Assembly (NCBI GenBank): GCA_030522415.1
Contig: CM060127.1
Coordinates: 13,746,646-13,810,645, forward strand
Length of the DNA: 64,000 nt
From: Channallabes apus
Taxonomy: Eukaryota > Chordata > Actinopteri > Siluriformes > Clariidae
Direction: 5' to 3'
The position numbers and the translations under genes were made by a program. The notes below the pieces were generated by a model that was given only the letters and a program-made list of their open reading frames with translations, had not been told where the DNA came from and did no database searches. This document shows, piece after piece, positions 10,600-21,567 of the stretch; position 1 is the first letter of the stretch, and every line of letters starts with the position of its first letter.

Positions 10600-11198
10600 A
10601 AGTATTAGACTTTTCCAAAAACGTGGTGAGAACTTGAATACTAAAGATGCTCAGGACATGGGTAAAAAGTTTGAAGTATGGCCAGACATCTGATATCTGA
10701 CATTATTTCTGAGGCTATAGTCAAATTTTTTTTTACCCATTTATATTATTTTCTCTCTCTCTCTCTCTCTCGCTCACTCACTCAGATACACACATACACA
10801 CACCTGTAATATACTGTACAAAAAGAAATTATTTTTTATAAATTTTAGCAAACAATTCTGCTGTACCAGACCACATTTGGAAAAACTAATACTACAAACC
10901 TAGTACTGGAGTGCTTCACTTATCTTTTGTGTTTTTCAATGCATCTGTTAATGTGGATATAGTGCAACCTTCAAATGGTTTACGTTTAGAAGAGAGCTTT
11001 AATGCTAGCACAATATATAAATAACTAAATAACACTTAATGTATTTCTTTTTTTTTTTAATTCCTGCAAAGTATATTAATTTGATTATTTGTTACTTGGT
11101 TTTATTTGGAATGTTAAAATGATAGCAAATGTTATTTCTCATATTTATCTTATTTCTGAGTCTGCTGTCAATTTTGATCAATCCTCACCCATTTATAT

Positions 11199-11248
<50 letters not shown>

Positions 11249-14200
11249 GTCAATCTTTCTCACTCACTTACTCACTCACTTACTCACACACACATACAGT
11301 AATACAATATTGTGCAAAAAATTAAAGAAATTATGAAACTCTGGAAATCAATGCAATTCAAAGTGATTTATTTACTGTAAATTTCTAACAATTCATCAAT
11401 TCACCATCTGATATACTCAACAAAAAAACACACATTTTGCTTTTAACTATTCACATTATTCACCCTTTGTTTATTTAATATTTTATTACATTTATTAATT
11501 TTCATGTTTTCGATGTGAGTGTCTCTACAGGAGGCATTCAATGAAGAAAATACAACTTTACTCTACAGATGTCACATACATATAACTGTCTGTCTGTGCA
11601 CTAATGAACAAGAATAAAAATCATTGTGTCGTTCTGCTGTTGGAAAATAATCACCTCTGAGGTGGTGTGGGAAAGTGAAATGAATTTTACCACCAAAGCA
11701 AAGGAAATTCTTATAAAATCATGTGACCAAAGTGTTTTATATTATTAAACACTTATAACAGTCATAAGCAAAGAGAAATCATCCAAGAATGTCTTAATGA
11801 TTTTAGAATTCACAAGTTTCATTAAATATAAATTCTTGTGCAAAAAAGCACACAGACTGTGTAAAGTGCACTGCTTGCATTAAAGAGATAGTTTGGGTTT
11901 TTCAAGTCTGTCTTAAATCAAAATTACAGTAAGGTGTGTATAAACACAATACAATAGATCTTGTATGAATAATTTTTTTTTCTGCTCTGCATACCAACCT
12001 TTTCTTTTTTTTTTCCTGGAATTAACCATACAAAATACATCATAACTTTGATTTGATTTTGCTCAGTCTGTAGAAGCTTCATATGTGTCTCGTCAAAACC
12101 GTAACACAGTAGTGATAAGGTGTGAGTGATGGCACAAAGGCATATATTTAGATTAGAAAATTGAAACAAAAGGAAAATTCCAAAGTTTTCAATAAATTAT
12201 TATTTTTTTAACTAATGTAACTGAAAAAGATGCAAATATTGAATAAACTAGAGGAAAACGTGGGCCATGCATATTATTTCCTTCTGTGAGGAAACCCCAT
12301 TCCGACATCACTTTAAAATTGGCTTAATCATATATTGCTAAAACACTCTTTTTAGGATGATTAAAGTTATGTATATTGTAAAGGTTTCAGGTGTTCATAT
12401 TTTTGCATCTGATGATGGTCCTTAATTTTTTCCTCAGAAAGAAGGAAGAGGCAAATAATTTTTCACCACAATGTAATTTTTTTGGTTGTTTTAAAACAGG
12501 TACATTTATCCTGCTTTCAGATCTGCTTTAATAAAGGTTTTAACTTAGGTATGGAGTCCTTTTTACAAATTACACATCAATAACATACAGGTTAAGCACC
12601 AGTTTTTAGAAGTCATGAAATCCAGATTATACTAGTAGATTATAAATAATAGAAAAAAGACAAAGTGATATATTTTGGGAAATTATATAGCTGTAATGAC
12701 TTTTAAAAGTTGCATTTAGATTGTGACTGTTTTACATTTTTTTGGTATTTGAATGCAAGTCAATAATGATTATGTGTGAAAAAAAACATAATATACTGTT
12801 TACCTTTGTAAGAGATTTAATTTATTTGAAGGAATAATACTTTTTGGAAATCAGACTTTTTTGGACTTACCTAATATTGAATTAATAAAATATAAAAAAA
12901 ACACTCAGTGTGCCTTAGACTTTTGTACTGTACTGTATATATAAGTGTTTTATTCCTCATACACTGGTTAAGGCTTTAACTATAACAGTGATCACTTTAA
13001 TACCTCAAACTCTCTCTCTAGATGATGATGTTTATAATAATTGTTTATAATAATGTTTGATATAGCTTTATACACACTGAAGGCGTTCCTGTGCACAATC
13101 GCTTTATTGTTGTCAGATGTCTGGCTGCTGCTCGGAAGTGAAACACGCTGTAGATTAAAGCAGCTATAAGCAGACAAGAGTTCTTACTCCTGCTGACATC
13201 AGATTCATCACTGCACCGCCCGATGCTGAGGAGAACTGATGAAGAACAGACACACTGATCACTTACATGAGTGACACTTCACAGATATATACAAACATGT
13301 AAAAGCAGAGAAAGGGACAGAGAGAGAGCAAGAGAAATAAAGTTAACACTAGGGGGAAGTGTTGTGTTGTAGCAAATTGGAATTCCTGAAATTGAAAAAA
13401 AAAAAAACCTGAAAGAGTTCTGAACCTGAAAGATTCGGGTTTCTTGGTCGAATTATCTGATAAATAAATAAAAAAAGAAAAAAGAAAATAAACCTTAAAA
13501 AAGTAAAATAATAAGCGGTGTGTTTCCAGATAGAAGTGCTGTTTATGTTCCACTGATATCATATTAATAAATCTGTACTGTATGTACAGTTTCAGATAAC
13601 TCACTTAAGAAAACTAAACAAAACATACATCTAAAACTCCACTTTAACTTCATATGCAATTATTGAAAATTATGCTTAAAAAACCATATAACTTCTGCAT
13701 GAATGTTTGCATTTTTTACTTTTATGTTCAACACAACACAAGACTTACTGTATTTAGACTTATTTTCCGAAGCTCATGCTCCAAAGCACAACAGGAATCT
13801 GCATCATCTGAAAAGACCTACATGTGAAACATGAGCGAGCAGAACATAAAAAGACAGAAAATTAAAAGAGGGAAACGTGTGCCTGACATCAGAGTGACTG
13901 GACGAACATCAGTAACAATGTTAACACAGCAGTCTGGACTTAATCCAATTGTCTGACAAATCCACAGGAATAACCACTACAGCAGCCTAACACCCATTTC
14001 CTTATGCTTTCAGACAGGATGTGAAACACATGGCACACTCTTTTTAAAATGTTAGAGAACGGTTTACAGTGACACTGTTATTCATCACATGTCACCTGCA
14101 AAAGAAAAAAACTTAACTTTACGCGTGTCATCTATATATTCTGTTACATTATGTATACATTAAGACATTGCTGAGGCTTCACATGCACATATCCTGACAT

Positions 14201-15109
14201 ATTTTTCAAATGATAAAGTATAAACTTTGAATGCTTTACTATTTTTACCTTTAATAACAGGCCCAGGATTGAACCTTGAGGAACTCCGGAAGTTATCAAG
14301 GGTTGATTGAGGCTGCATTCACACCAGGCATAAATGCTTTATATCATACCAAGGTACAGTATAACTGCCCTCCAGCGACCTATTCTCCTGCTTGTTTGCT
14401 TTTACATTTGCAATATAATTTCATACCTGGTTACACTTGCACATTTTCAATACACTGGATGGCAGTTTGCATGTACTGTAGACGTCTTGTGTGCCACCAA
14501 TAAACACAATGAAGAAGAGGATAAGGCAGTCAATCTAGTTAGGCACTATGCCTAATATTATTCCTAATTTGGAGAAAATGTGAGAAAATATTTTGGAGTG
14601 ACTCACCTGCCATCCTACTTCATCAGCTATGGCTGACTGACTCTACTGTGACTTAAAGGCTGCAGAGAGCTACAGTAATACAAGCTCAGTACATCTGATA
14701 TTTAAGACAGTAGAGCGTTCAAGTCAAACCGGGACCTGTGATGATATTTCTGGTGAATGAAGCTTTAAAAAGCAATTGAAAGAAGCTTTCAAGCACAGTT
14801 TGCTGATGAGACATTTAGCCATGACCAAACATTTGAATAGTGAAAATGTTTTAAAGAACTCTGCATCTGTGAATGCTGATCACGGCCGAGGTGGCTTGAA
14901 GATGACTGCCAATATTGTCAATACAGTATGTCAATATTCAACGAATGGAGCTCTCAGAAAAAATATTAATATTTCTTAATATTTTTAATGTTATTGACTG
15001 TAACTGTATGTGTTTTGTGTTCCAAATGTCTGTGTCTGTTTTCAGAGTTTGAAAAATTAAAACTCACCACAAGAGGGTTTTTTTACTGTCTAAAATTAGA
15101 TATACTGTA
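10600..15109. other. Long spacer without recognisable genes
   Basis: AT-rich DNA with CT runs (10752-10771, 11203-11240), poly-A/T tracts, and no frame with a domain. It may be intron of the candidate gene starting at 10575, but I see no convincing second exon. Confidence 0.4.
11203..11240. repeat. (CT)n microsatellite
   Basis: CT run of about 38 bp. A similar shorter run preceded by the same CCCATTTATAT context lies at 10752-10771, suggesting a small duplicated segment. Confidence 0.9.
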
Positions 15110-15565
15110 TGTGATGGGCGTGCGCCCAAATTGATATCGCTCCTCGCTCACTAGTTAGGCAGCCTCCCCCCTCTTTAGGTATGTGAAGGAGCAGAGCCGC
15201 AGAATCAGGCAACGGCCCATGAGCTATCGCTGCTAATGATCCTGGCGCTATAAAACACAGCGGGGAGTGTAGTTCGGGGTCTGACTGTTGGTAAGCTGGA
15301 CTTTGCGACGCGGTGGATTTTATGAGAGACAGTGGCACAAGAGCGGGGCGATGTGATGCACCCCAGAGACTTTAAAAAGGGGGGCGCCTTTGATCTCCGC
15401 GTCAATGCCTTCGCATCCCTGCCGCCGAAGTGGAAAAGGCCGCAGAGAGCCTTTAACCCTTTCCTTACCCATTTTTCTAAATAAATTACCCTTTTTCCTG
15501 TAAGACCTCGCCTCGTGTCCGTGTTTCACGGTGTCGCCCGTGCACTTAGGGCCGAACCCGTTACA
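15110..15565 (+). mobile_element. Probable solo LTR of a retrotransposon
   Basis: A GC-richer 456-bp island begins TGTGATGGGC and ends CCCGTTACA, so it has TG...CA ends. It holds a TATA-like GCTATAAAAC (15247-15256) and an AATAAA (15480-15485), followed by GTGTCCGTG and GTGTCGCCC stretches typical of R-U5 regions. No internal coding sequence adjoins and I see no clean 5-bp TSD, so the boundaries are tentative. Confidence 0.45.
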
Positions 15566-15605
15566 CAGGGCTAGTAGTATTTTACTTAAAAAAAAAGAAA
15601 TGCTT

Positions 15606-15648
<43 letters not shown>

Positions 15649-15662
15649 TACACACACACACT
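15606..15662. repeat. Compound (CT)n(AT)n(CA)n microsatellite
   Basis: Three consecutive dinucleotide tracts. They generate spurious open frames on both strands. Confidence 0.95.
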
Positions 15663-15671
15663 GTACAGATA

Positions 15672-15775
15672 CACACCCAGGTATCGGATCAGTACTCGGT
15701 ATCGGCCGAAACCCTGAGCCCAAGTATCGGAATCGGTATCGGGAGGGGAAAAATGGTATCGGAACATCTCTAACT
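15672..15775. repeat. TATCGG-rich repeat end
   Basis: Repeated GGTATCGG/TATCGGAATCGG words (GTATCGGATC, CGGTATCGGCC, AAGTATCGGAATCGG, GGTATCGGAAC) over about 100 bp. It resembles the end of a dispersed fish DNA transposon; no partner end was found. Confidence 0.4.
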
Positions 15776-16057
15776 GTAACATGGCAGGTTAAATGTGCCG
15801 TGGCCTGGAGGGAATTTTCAGTGTTGTCAAGTTTAGTGCAATGAAGAACACTCGAGGAGGTGTTCATGCTTTCTGGTTTCTCTTTAACATGACAAGATGT
15901 TTTGTTTTGTTTTTGCAATAAAGACAAGAAGGAGAGGCTGTTGAGGAAAGCAGCTAGAACATAAATGATGATAAACAGCTTTCAAAGCATTAAATGGGAC
16001 TACAGGATAATGGAATTTAAAAGGACATTATTTAATCATGTGTAAATGTATGTGATT

Positions 16058-16215
16058 GGCAGTGGTGTAGTGGTTTGCACTGTATTCTCGCACCTCCACA
16101 GTCAGAGATTGAGTCCCACCTTGAGTTTTGTGCTTCTCCCCATGCATGGTGGGTTTCTGTGATGGACTGGCCCTCCTAGTGTCCTGGGTCCCATGAGATA
16201 GAGGCTTTGGGATAA
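16058..16215 (+). mobile_element. Diverged tRNA-derived SINE fragment
   Basis: The head GGCAGTGGTGTAGTGGTTTG and body (CGCACCTCCACAGTC, TGATGGACTGGCCC, CCATGAGATAGAGGC) match the 23262-23630 SINE with many changes. The Gypsy element at 16235 is inserted just downstream. Confidence 0.6.
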
Positions 16216-16234
16216 ATAGTTTAGAGAATGATAG

Positions 16235-16684
16235 TGTAACACGGCCACACATGCGACGGGCGGTTGCTAGGCAACCCCGCAGCATTGGCAATCAACGGAG
16301 ACGAGCTACACTTGGCCAGTAGGATATTTAAGTTCCCAGAAACCAGCGCACGCTGTGCGAACATTAGATAGCACCAGGTACGAGAGCGTAGAAAGATAGA
16401 AAAGAAATAGAAAGATAGAAAAGAAATAGAAAGAGAAGAGAGAAGGGGAAAAAAAGTGAATCATAAAGCACTAATATAATTTACCTACCTTTAAGTACGA
16501 GAAGTACGGTGGCACGCGCCGACATAAGCGGGCCTTCATAACGCTGCGTGGTGTTCACGCGAACCAACCAGTCCCCAATGAAAATAAACAATCCACGGCC
16601 CAACGCCCACTCCGAGTCCTGCGTTGGGGCTCCCATATGTGTAGTATACCGAGGGGTGCCATATTGAAGCTCCCCCTCATAACA
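16235..16684 (+). repeat. 5' LTR of the 16.2-21.6 kb Gypsy element
   Basis: 450 bp, TGTAACACGG...CATAACA. It contains TATTTAA at 16325-16331, a putative transcript start at 16355 (GTGCGAACATT), and a short purine-rich AGAAAGATAGAAAAGAAAT repeat near 16390-16440 that is present in only two to three units. Confidence 0.92.
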
Positions 16685-16685
16685 G

Positions 16686-16696
16686 AATGTTCGCAC
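16686..16696 (+). promoter_or_regulatory. Putative self-priming primer-binding site
   Basis: AATGTTCGCAC begins one base after the LTR and is the exact reverse complement of GTGCGAACATT at 16355-16365 in the LTR (and 21100-21110 in the 3' LTR). No tRNA-type site starting TGG follows the LTR. The gag ATG (16687) lies within it. Confidence 0.75.
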
Positions 16697-17655
16697 CAGA
16701 CCAGGAGCCCGCGGATTTGGAGCGGGTACGCGAAATAGTGACCGGTCAGGCGGGAATGATCGGCAAACATGAACACGCGCTGACCGAATTATTTTCAGAG
16801 CTAAAGGGCATTTCGCAGCGCTTAGACGAGATCCAGGGGCGCCTCGAGGCACAGGGCACTTCCGGATTGCCGTTGACCTCGGAATCACTTCCGGGGTCGG
16901 CTCCCGCTGCCGCTACCGTAGCACAAGCACCCCCCTGGTGGCCGAAACGAGATTACCTACTCCCCAGCCTTATGCTGGGGAACCTGAGAGATGCAGTGCC
17001 TTCCTACTCCAGTGCTCTTTAGTATTTGAGATGCAACCATTCCAATTTCCTACTGAGAGAGCCAAGATAGCATTTATGATAACACTATTGACGGGAAGGG
17101 CCCTGGAGTGGGCTACCGCAGTGTGGCAAATCCTCCTAGCAGCACACACTACGGCAAATGATTTCATAGAGGCACTCAAGGCCACCTTTCACCATCCACA
17201 TCTGTCTAGCGGTGTAGTCTCGCCTCTCCTTCGCATTCGGCAAGGGGGCCGGTCAGTGGCGGATTATACCATCGAATTCCGGACACAAGCTGCTAATTCA
17301 GGCTGGAACGCTGAAGCTCTGAAGCACGCGTACATTCAAGGCCTTTCGGAGAAGCTCAAAGATGAGCTGGCAGTCCGCGAACCACCCGAGAATCTAGAAT
17401 CCCTGTACAGTATGGCCATAAAGATAGATAACCGCCTCCGTGAGCGGAGGGCGGAACGCGAAGGGAATTACAGGGTAGAGCCGATCTCTCCCCAGCGAGA
17501 GTTAGAACTGGAGGTGGACCTGGGAGAGCCCATGCAGCTAGGGGCCGCAGAGATCCCAGAGACTCCCCGGTTTCGCTCGGGTTGCTTCCGTTGTGGCAGG
17601 TCCGGCCACCACCAGGGGCGCTGTCCGCTGAATAAGCCAAAAGGGGGGGTCACTC
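16687..17655 (+). pseudogene. gag of the 16.2 kb Gypsy element, frameshifted
   Basis: Structural capsid/nucleocapsid protein of the retrotransposon particle. The frame opens MFAPDQEPADLERV two bases after the LTR. It shows a coiled-coil-like stretch (ELFSELKGISQRLDEI) and leaves frame at a run of six C near 16930. In the next frame it continues from about 16940 with the Ty3-type gag core (PYAGEPERCSAF, LTGRALEWATAVW) and ends with a CCHC knuckle CFRCGRSGHHQGRC (17583-17624). Without the shift the protein would be about 320 residues. The pol frame starts in another phase just downstream, which could be a natural frameshift or damage. Confidence 0.85.
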
Positions 17656-17673
17656 TCTGGTGGGGGACCGACA

Positions 17674-20600
17674 GTGACCCAAAGGCCAGACCCTCAGCGA
17701 TTGGGGCTCTTCCTCTCTATCACCATCACCTGGGAGGGAGCCTCCACCACCCGCCTAAAAGCAATTGTAGATTCGGGAGCAGCGGGTAACCTTATAGATG
17801 GAGAATTGGTGCGGAGATTGGCTATTCCGTTCCACCCCCTCTCTGCTCCCATTCCAGTGGCGGCCCTGGACGGTCAGTTATTCGAATCCGGGCCGATCAT
17901 ACATGAGACTGACCCACTAATACTACGTATCGGGCAACATGCAGAGCGGATTACCTTCCTAATTACCCGCGTACCGGAGCTCCAGGTGGTACTGGGGTTT
18001 CCTTGGTTACGAGAACACAACCCCCGTATTGATTGGCTAACCTGTTCTGTCTCAGTTTGGGGCACCCGCTGCGCACAGAGCTGCTTAAAAGGGATTAGAA
18101 CCCCAGGTGTGCAGCCATCCCATCAGGTCGACCTCTCGGCAGTTCCCAAAGATTACTGGGACCTGGCGGAAGTATTCTCTAAGTCGGGGGCCCAAAAGCT
18201 TCCTCCCCATCGAGCTTTTGACTGCGCGATTAACCTGCTTCCAGGTTCGACCCCACCGAGGGGAAAGCTCTACTCTTTGTCTTCTCCTGAACACTCGGCC
18301 ATGGAAGAGTACATCCAGGAGGCATTGTCCCTGGGATTCATTCGCCCGTCCACATCCCCCGCAGGGGCGGGGTTCTTCTTCGTAAAGAAGAAGGATGGGG
18401 GCCTCCGCCCCTGCATAGATTATCGGGGGGTAAACGCGATCACCCTAAAGGACCGCTATCCCCTGCCCCTGATGAACTCTGCCTTTGAGTGTCTGCAAAA
18501 GGCGAAATGGTTCACTAAGTTAGATTTACGGAGTGCGTATAACTTGATCCGCATCAGAGCAGGGGACGAATGGAAAATGGCGTTTATTACGCCGTCAGGG
18601 CACTATGAATACCGGGTAATGCCATTCGGCCTGACTAATGCACCAGCAGTGTTCCAGAGGTTCATTAATGAGGTCCTCCCGGAGACGCTTAACCTCTACA
18701 CCTTTGTCTACTTGGAGGACATTTAAATTTTTAGTGACTCCCTGCCAGAGCACATCACCCACGTACGCCGGGTGCTGCAACTTCTCCAGCAGAACCATCT
18801 ATATGTTAAGCTGGAGAAGTCACAGTTTCACACAACCTCCACCTCCTTCTTGGGGTTTGTGGTATCCAGGGGCCACCTTCAAATGGATCCGGCCAAGATA
18901 AGGGCTGTGGTCCGTTGGCCCCGTCCTACCTCGCTTCGGGCAGTTCAGCGCTTCCTGGGGTTCGCCAATTTTTTCAGACGGTTCATCCGCAACTTTAGCA
19001 CCCTGGCGGCCCCACTTAGCACCCTCACAAAGAGGAACCCAGGGTGATTTAAATGGACAGAGGAGGCTCAAGGGGCCTTCCAGACTATAAAAGCAAAGCT
19101 CACCACAGTCCCAGTCTTACGGATGCCGGACCCAGGGACCCAGTACATAGTGGAGGTAGACGCATCTGATGTGGGGGTGGGCGCTGTCCTCTCCCAGCGT
19201 TCCGGGGAGGACCAGAAACTACATCTCTGCGCCTACTTCTCACACCGCCTGACCCCGGCGGAGAGAAATTATGGCATTGGAGATCGGGAGCTCCTTGCCA
19301 TAAAGCTGGCTTTAGAAGAGTGGAGACACTGGCTGGAGGGGGCCAAACAGCAAATACTAATCTGGACCGACCACAAGAACTTAGAATATATCCGGTCGGC
19401 CAAACGCTTAAACCCTCGACAGGCCAGATGGTCCCTCTTCTTCTCCCGATTTGACTATGTGCTCTCGTTCCGTCCGGGCTCAAAAAATCTCAAGCCAGAC
19501 GCCCTCTCGTGCCAATGGGGACCCTCCAATAAAAGAGCCAGGAACCGAGAGCATCATCCCAGCACCACGCATCCTTGCCCCCGTACGCTGGGCCATTGAA
19601 CAAGAAATCAAGCAGACACAGCGACAGGAACTAGATCCGGGAGGAGGACCCCCCGGAAAGCTATATGTTCCGTGCCCAAGCTCTTGCATGGGGTCACACG
19701 TCCCCATTTACGGCACACCCGGGCACCACTAGAACACTTGAGTTTCTTCGTCGGCGCCTTTGGTGGCCTAGCATGGAGAGGGATGTTCGGGCGTATGTGG
19801 CAGCCTGTCCGACCTGCGCACAGAACAAGGAACCCCGTACATGGCCTGCCGGACTGCTGCGCCCCTTACCTATACCGTCGCGTCCGTGGTCCCATCTCTC
19901 CTTGGACTTTGTTACGGGTCTGCCCTCCTCCAAGGGGAACACGGTCATTCTGGTGATCGTAGATCGGTTCTCCAAAGCCTGTAAGTGTATTCCCTTGCCA
20001 AAACTTCCATTGGCCAAGGAGACAGTGCAGTTGGTCCTCCATCAGGTGGCCCGGGTACATGGCCTCCCAACCGACCTGGTCTCTGACCGGGGCCCGCAGT
20101 TTGCTAACCGGTTTTGGGGGGCGTTCTGTAAACTTATTGGGGCCACAGCCAGCTTGACATCGGGCTTTCACCCCGAGTCAAACGGGCAAACAGAGAGGGT
20201 GAATCAGGACTTAGAGCGCGCCCTCAGGTGCGTAACCTCCTCCAACCCGTCATGTTGGTCGGACCACCTGATGTGGGTCGAGTATGCCCATAACACCCTG
20301 TGGCACTCCTCCCTGGGCATGTCACCCTTTGAGTGCCAATTTGGGGACTCCCCCCCCCATGTTCCCAGAGGAGGAACCTGAGGTAGGGGTCCCTGCTGCA
20401 CGGACCTTAGTACAGCGGTGCCGTCGGACCTGGAGGAAGGCCCGAGCTGCCCTACAAGTGTCCAGACGCAGGGCAACCCTCACGGCAAATCGAAAGCGAC
20501 GGGCAGGACCCTCCTTACGTATAGTATATAGGGCAACGGGTCTGGTTGTCCACCAAGGACCTCCAAGTAAAACTCGAGTCACGGAAGCTGGCCCCCCGGT

Positions 20601-20970
20601 ACATTGGGCCGTTTAAAATCATGAGAAGAATTAATCCTGTGGCATACTGCTTGGCTCTCCCCCGGTCAATGAAGATCAACCCTACATTCCATGTGTCATG
20701 ACTAAAACCAGTATTCTGCAGCACCTTGGCCCCCAAACCTCCTCCACCTCCACCGCGTATGATTGACGGGTCCACAGCCTTCACTGTTCGACGTATCCTG
20801 GATTGCAGACAGGTCCAGGGTGCCACACAGTACCTAGTGGACTGGGAGGGGTATGGTCCCGAGGAGCGCTCTTGGGTGCCAGCCCGGCACATACTAGACC
20901 CCGAACTTATTAGGGAATTCCGGGCTAGCCGTAGGGCTGGCACAGGAACGTCAGGGGTCGTCCCTAGACG
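17674..20970 (+). pseudogene. pol of the 16.2 kb Gypsy element (protease, RT, RNase H, integrase, chromodomain), inactivated
   Basis: Makes and integrates the element's DNA copy when intact. Protease has VDSGAAGNLI (Asp codon near 17770). RT runs from about 18300 and its catalytic YxDD reads YLED (18709-18720), so one metal-binding Asp is changed to Glu, followed at once by a TAA stop. A second stop (TGA, 19045) interrupts the RT/RNase H join. RNase H shows [14 protein letters not shown] and TDHKNLEYI. Integrase has its zinc-finger CPTCAQ half, then LDFVTGLP, SDRGPQF and SNGQTERVNQ carrying the D, D and E residues (about 19900-20200). Frame breaks lie near 19590 and at a C9 run near 20350. 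The C-terminus has a chromodomain ([19 protein letters not shown], about 20780-20925). An ACGGGGGGG tract just before the 3' LTR serves as polypurine tract. Confidence 0.88.
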
Positions 20971-20979
20971 GGGGGGTAC

Positions 20980-21562
20980 TGTAACATGGCCACACATGCG
21001 ACGGGCGGTTGCTAGGCAACCCCGCAGCATTGGCAATCAACGGAGACGAGCTACACCTGGCCAGTAGGATATTTAAGTTCCCAGAAACCAGCGCACACTG
21101 TGCGAACATTAGATAGCACCAGGTACGAGAGCGTGGCTCTGGTATAGGGAAGAAATAGAAAGATAGAAAAGAGAAGAAATAGAAAGATACAAAAGAGAAG
21201 AAATAGAACGATAGAAAAGAGAAGAAATAGAAAGATAGAAAAGAAATAGAAAGATAGAAAAGGAATAGAAAGATAGAAAAGAAATAGAAAGATAGAAAAG
21301 AAATAGAAAGAGAAGAGAGAAGGGGAAAAAAAAGTGAATCATAAAGCACTAATATAATTTACCTACCTTTAAGTACGAGAAGTACGGTGGCACGCGCCGA
21401 CATAAGCGAGCCTTCATAACGCTGCGTGGTGTTCACGCGAACCAACCAGTCCCCAACGAAAATAAACAATCCACAGCCCAACGCCCACTCCAAGTCCTGC
21501 GTTGGGGCTCCCATATGTGTAGTATACCGAGGGGCGCCATATTGAAGCTCCCCCTCATAACA
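20980..21562 (+). repeat. 3' LTR of the 16.2-21.6 kb Gypsy element, expanded
   Basis: 583 bp, 133 bp longer than the 5' LTR. The excess is an expansion of a purine-rich unit (AGAAATAGAAAGATAGAAA and variants) at about 21150-21312. Outside this block the two LTRs differ at only scattered bases. Confidence 0.92.
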
Positions 21563-21567
21563 GATAG

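Larger units (their letters stand above)
16235..21562 (+). mobile_element. Ty3/Gypsy chromovirus LTR retrotransposon, complete but inactivated (Tf1/sushi-like)
   Basis: 5328 bp bounded by LTRs with TGTAAC...ATAACA ends and flanked by a perfect 5-bp TSD GATAG (16230-16234 and 21563-21567). Internal order is gag with one zinc knuckle, protease, reverse transcriptase, RNase H, integrase and chromodomain, the order of Gypsy chromoviruses. Coding lesions include a gag frameshift at a C-run near 16930, stops at 18724 and 19045, and frameshifts near 19590 and 20350. The 5' LTR is followed after one base by an 11-nt putative self-priming site. Confidence 0.92.

Noticed and set aside
16717..16735. TGGAGCGGGTACGCGAA as tRNA primer site of the 16 kb Gypsy
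   Set aside because: Too far from the LTR, inside gag, and no tRNA match I can recall; the immediate self-complementary site fits better.
20951..21349. 132-codon minus frame rich in Phe, Leu and Ser
   Set aside because: Antisense reading of the purine-rich repeat in the 3' LTR.
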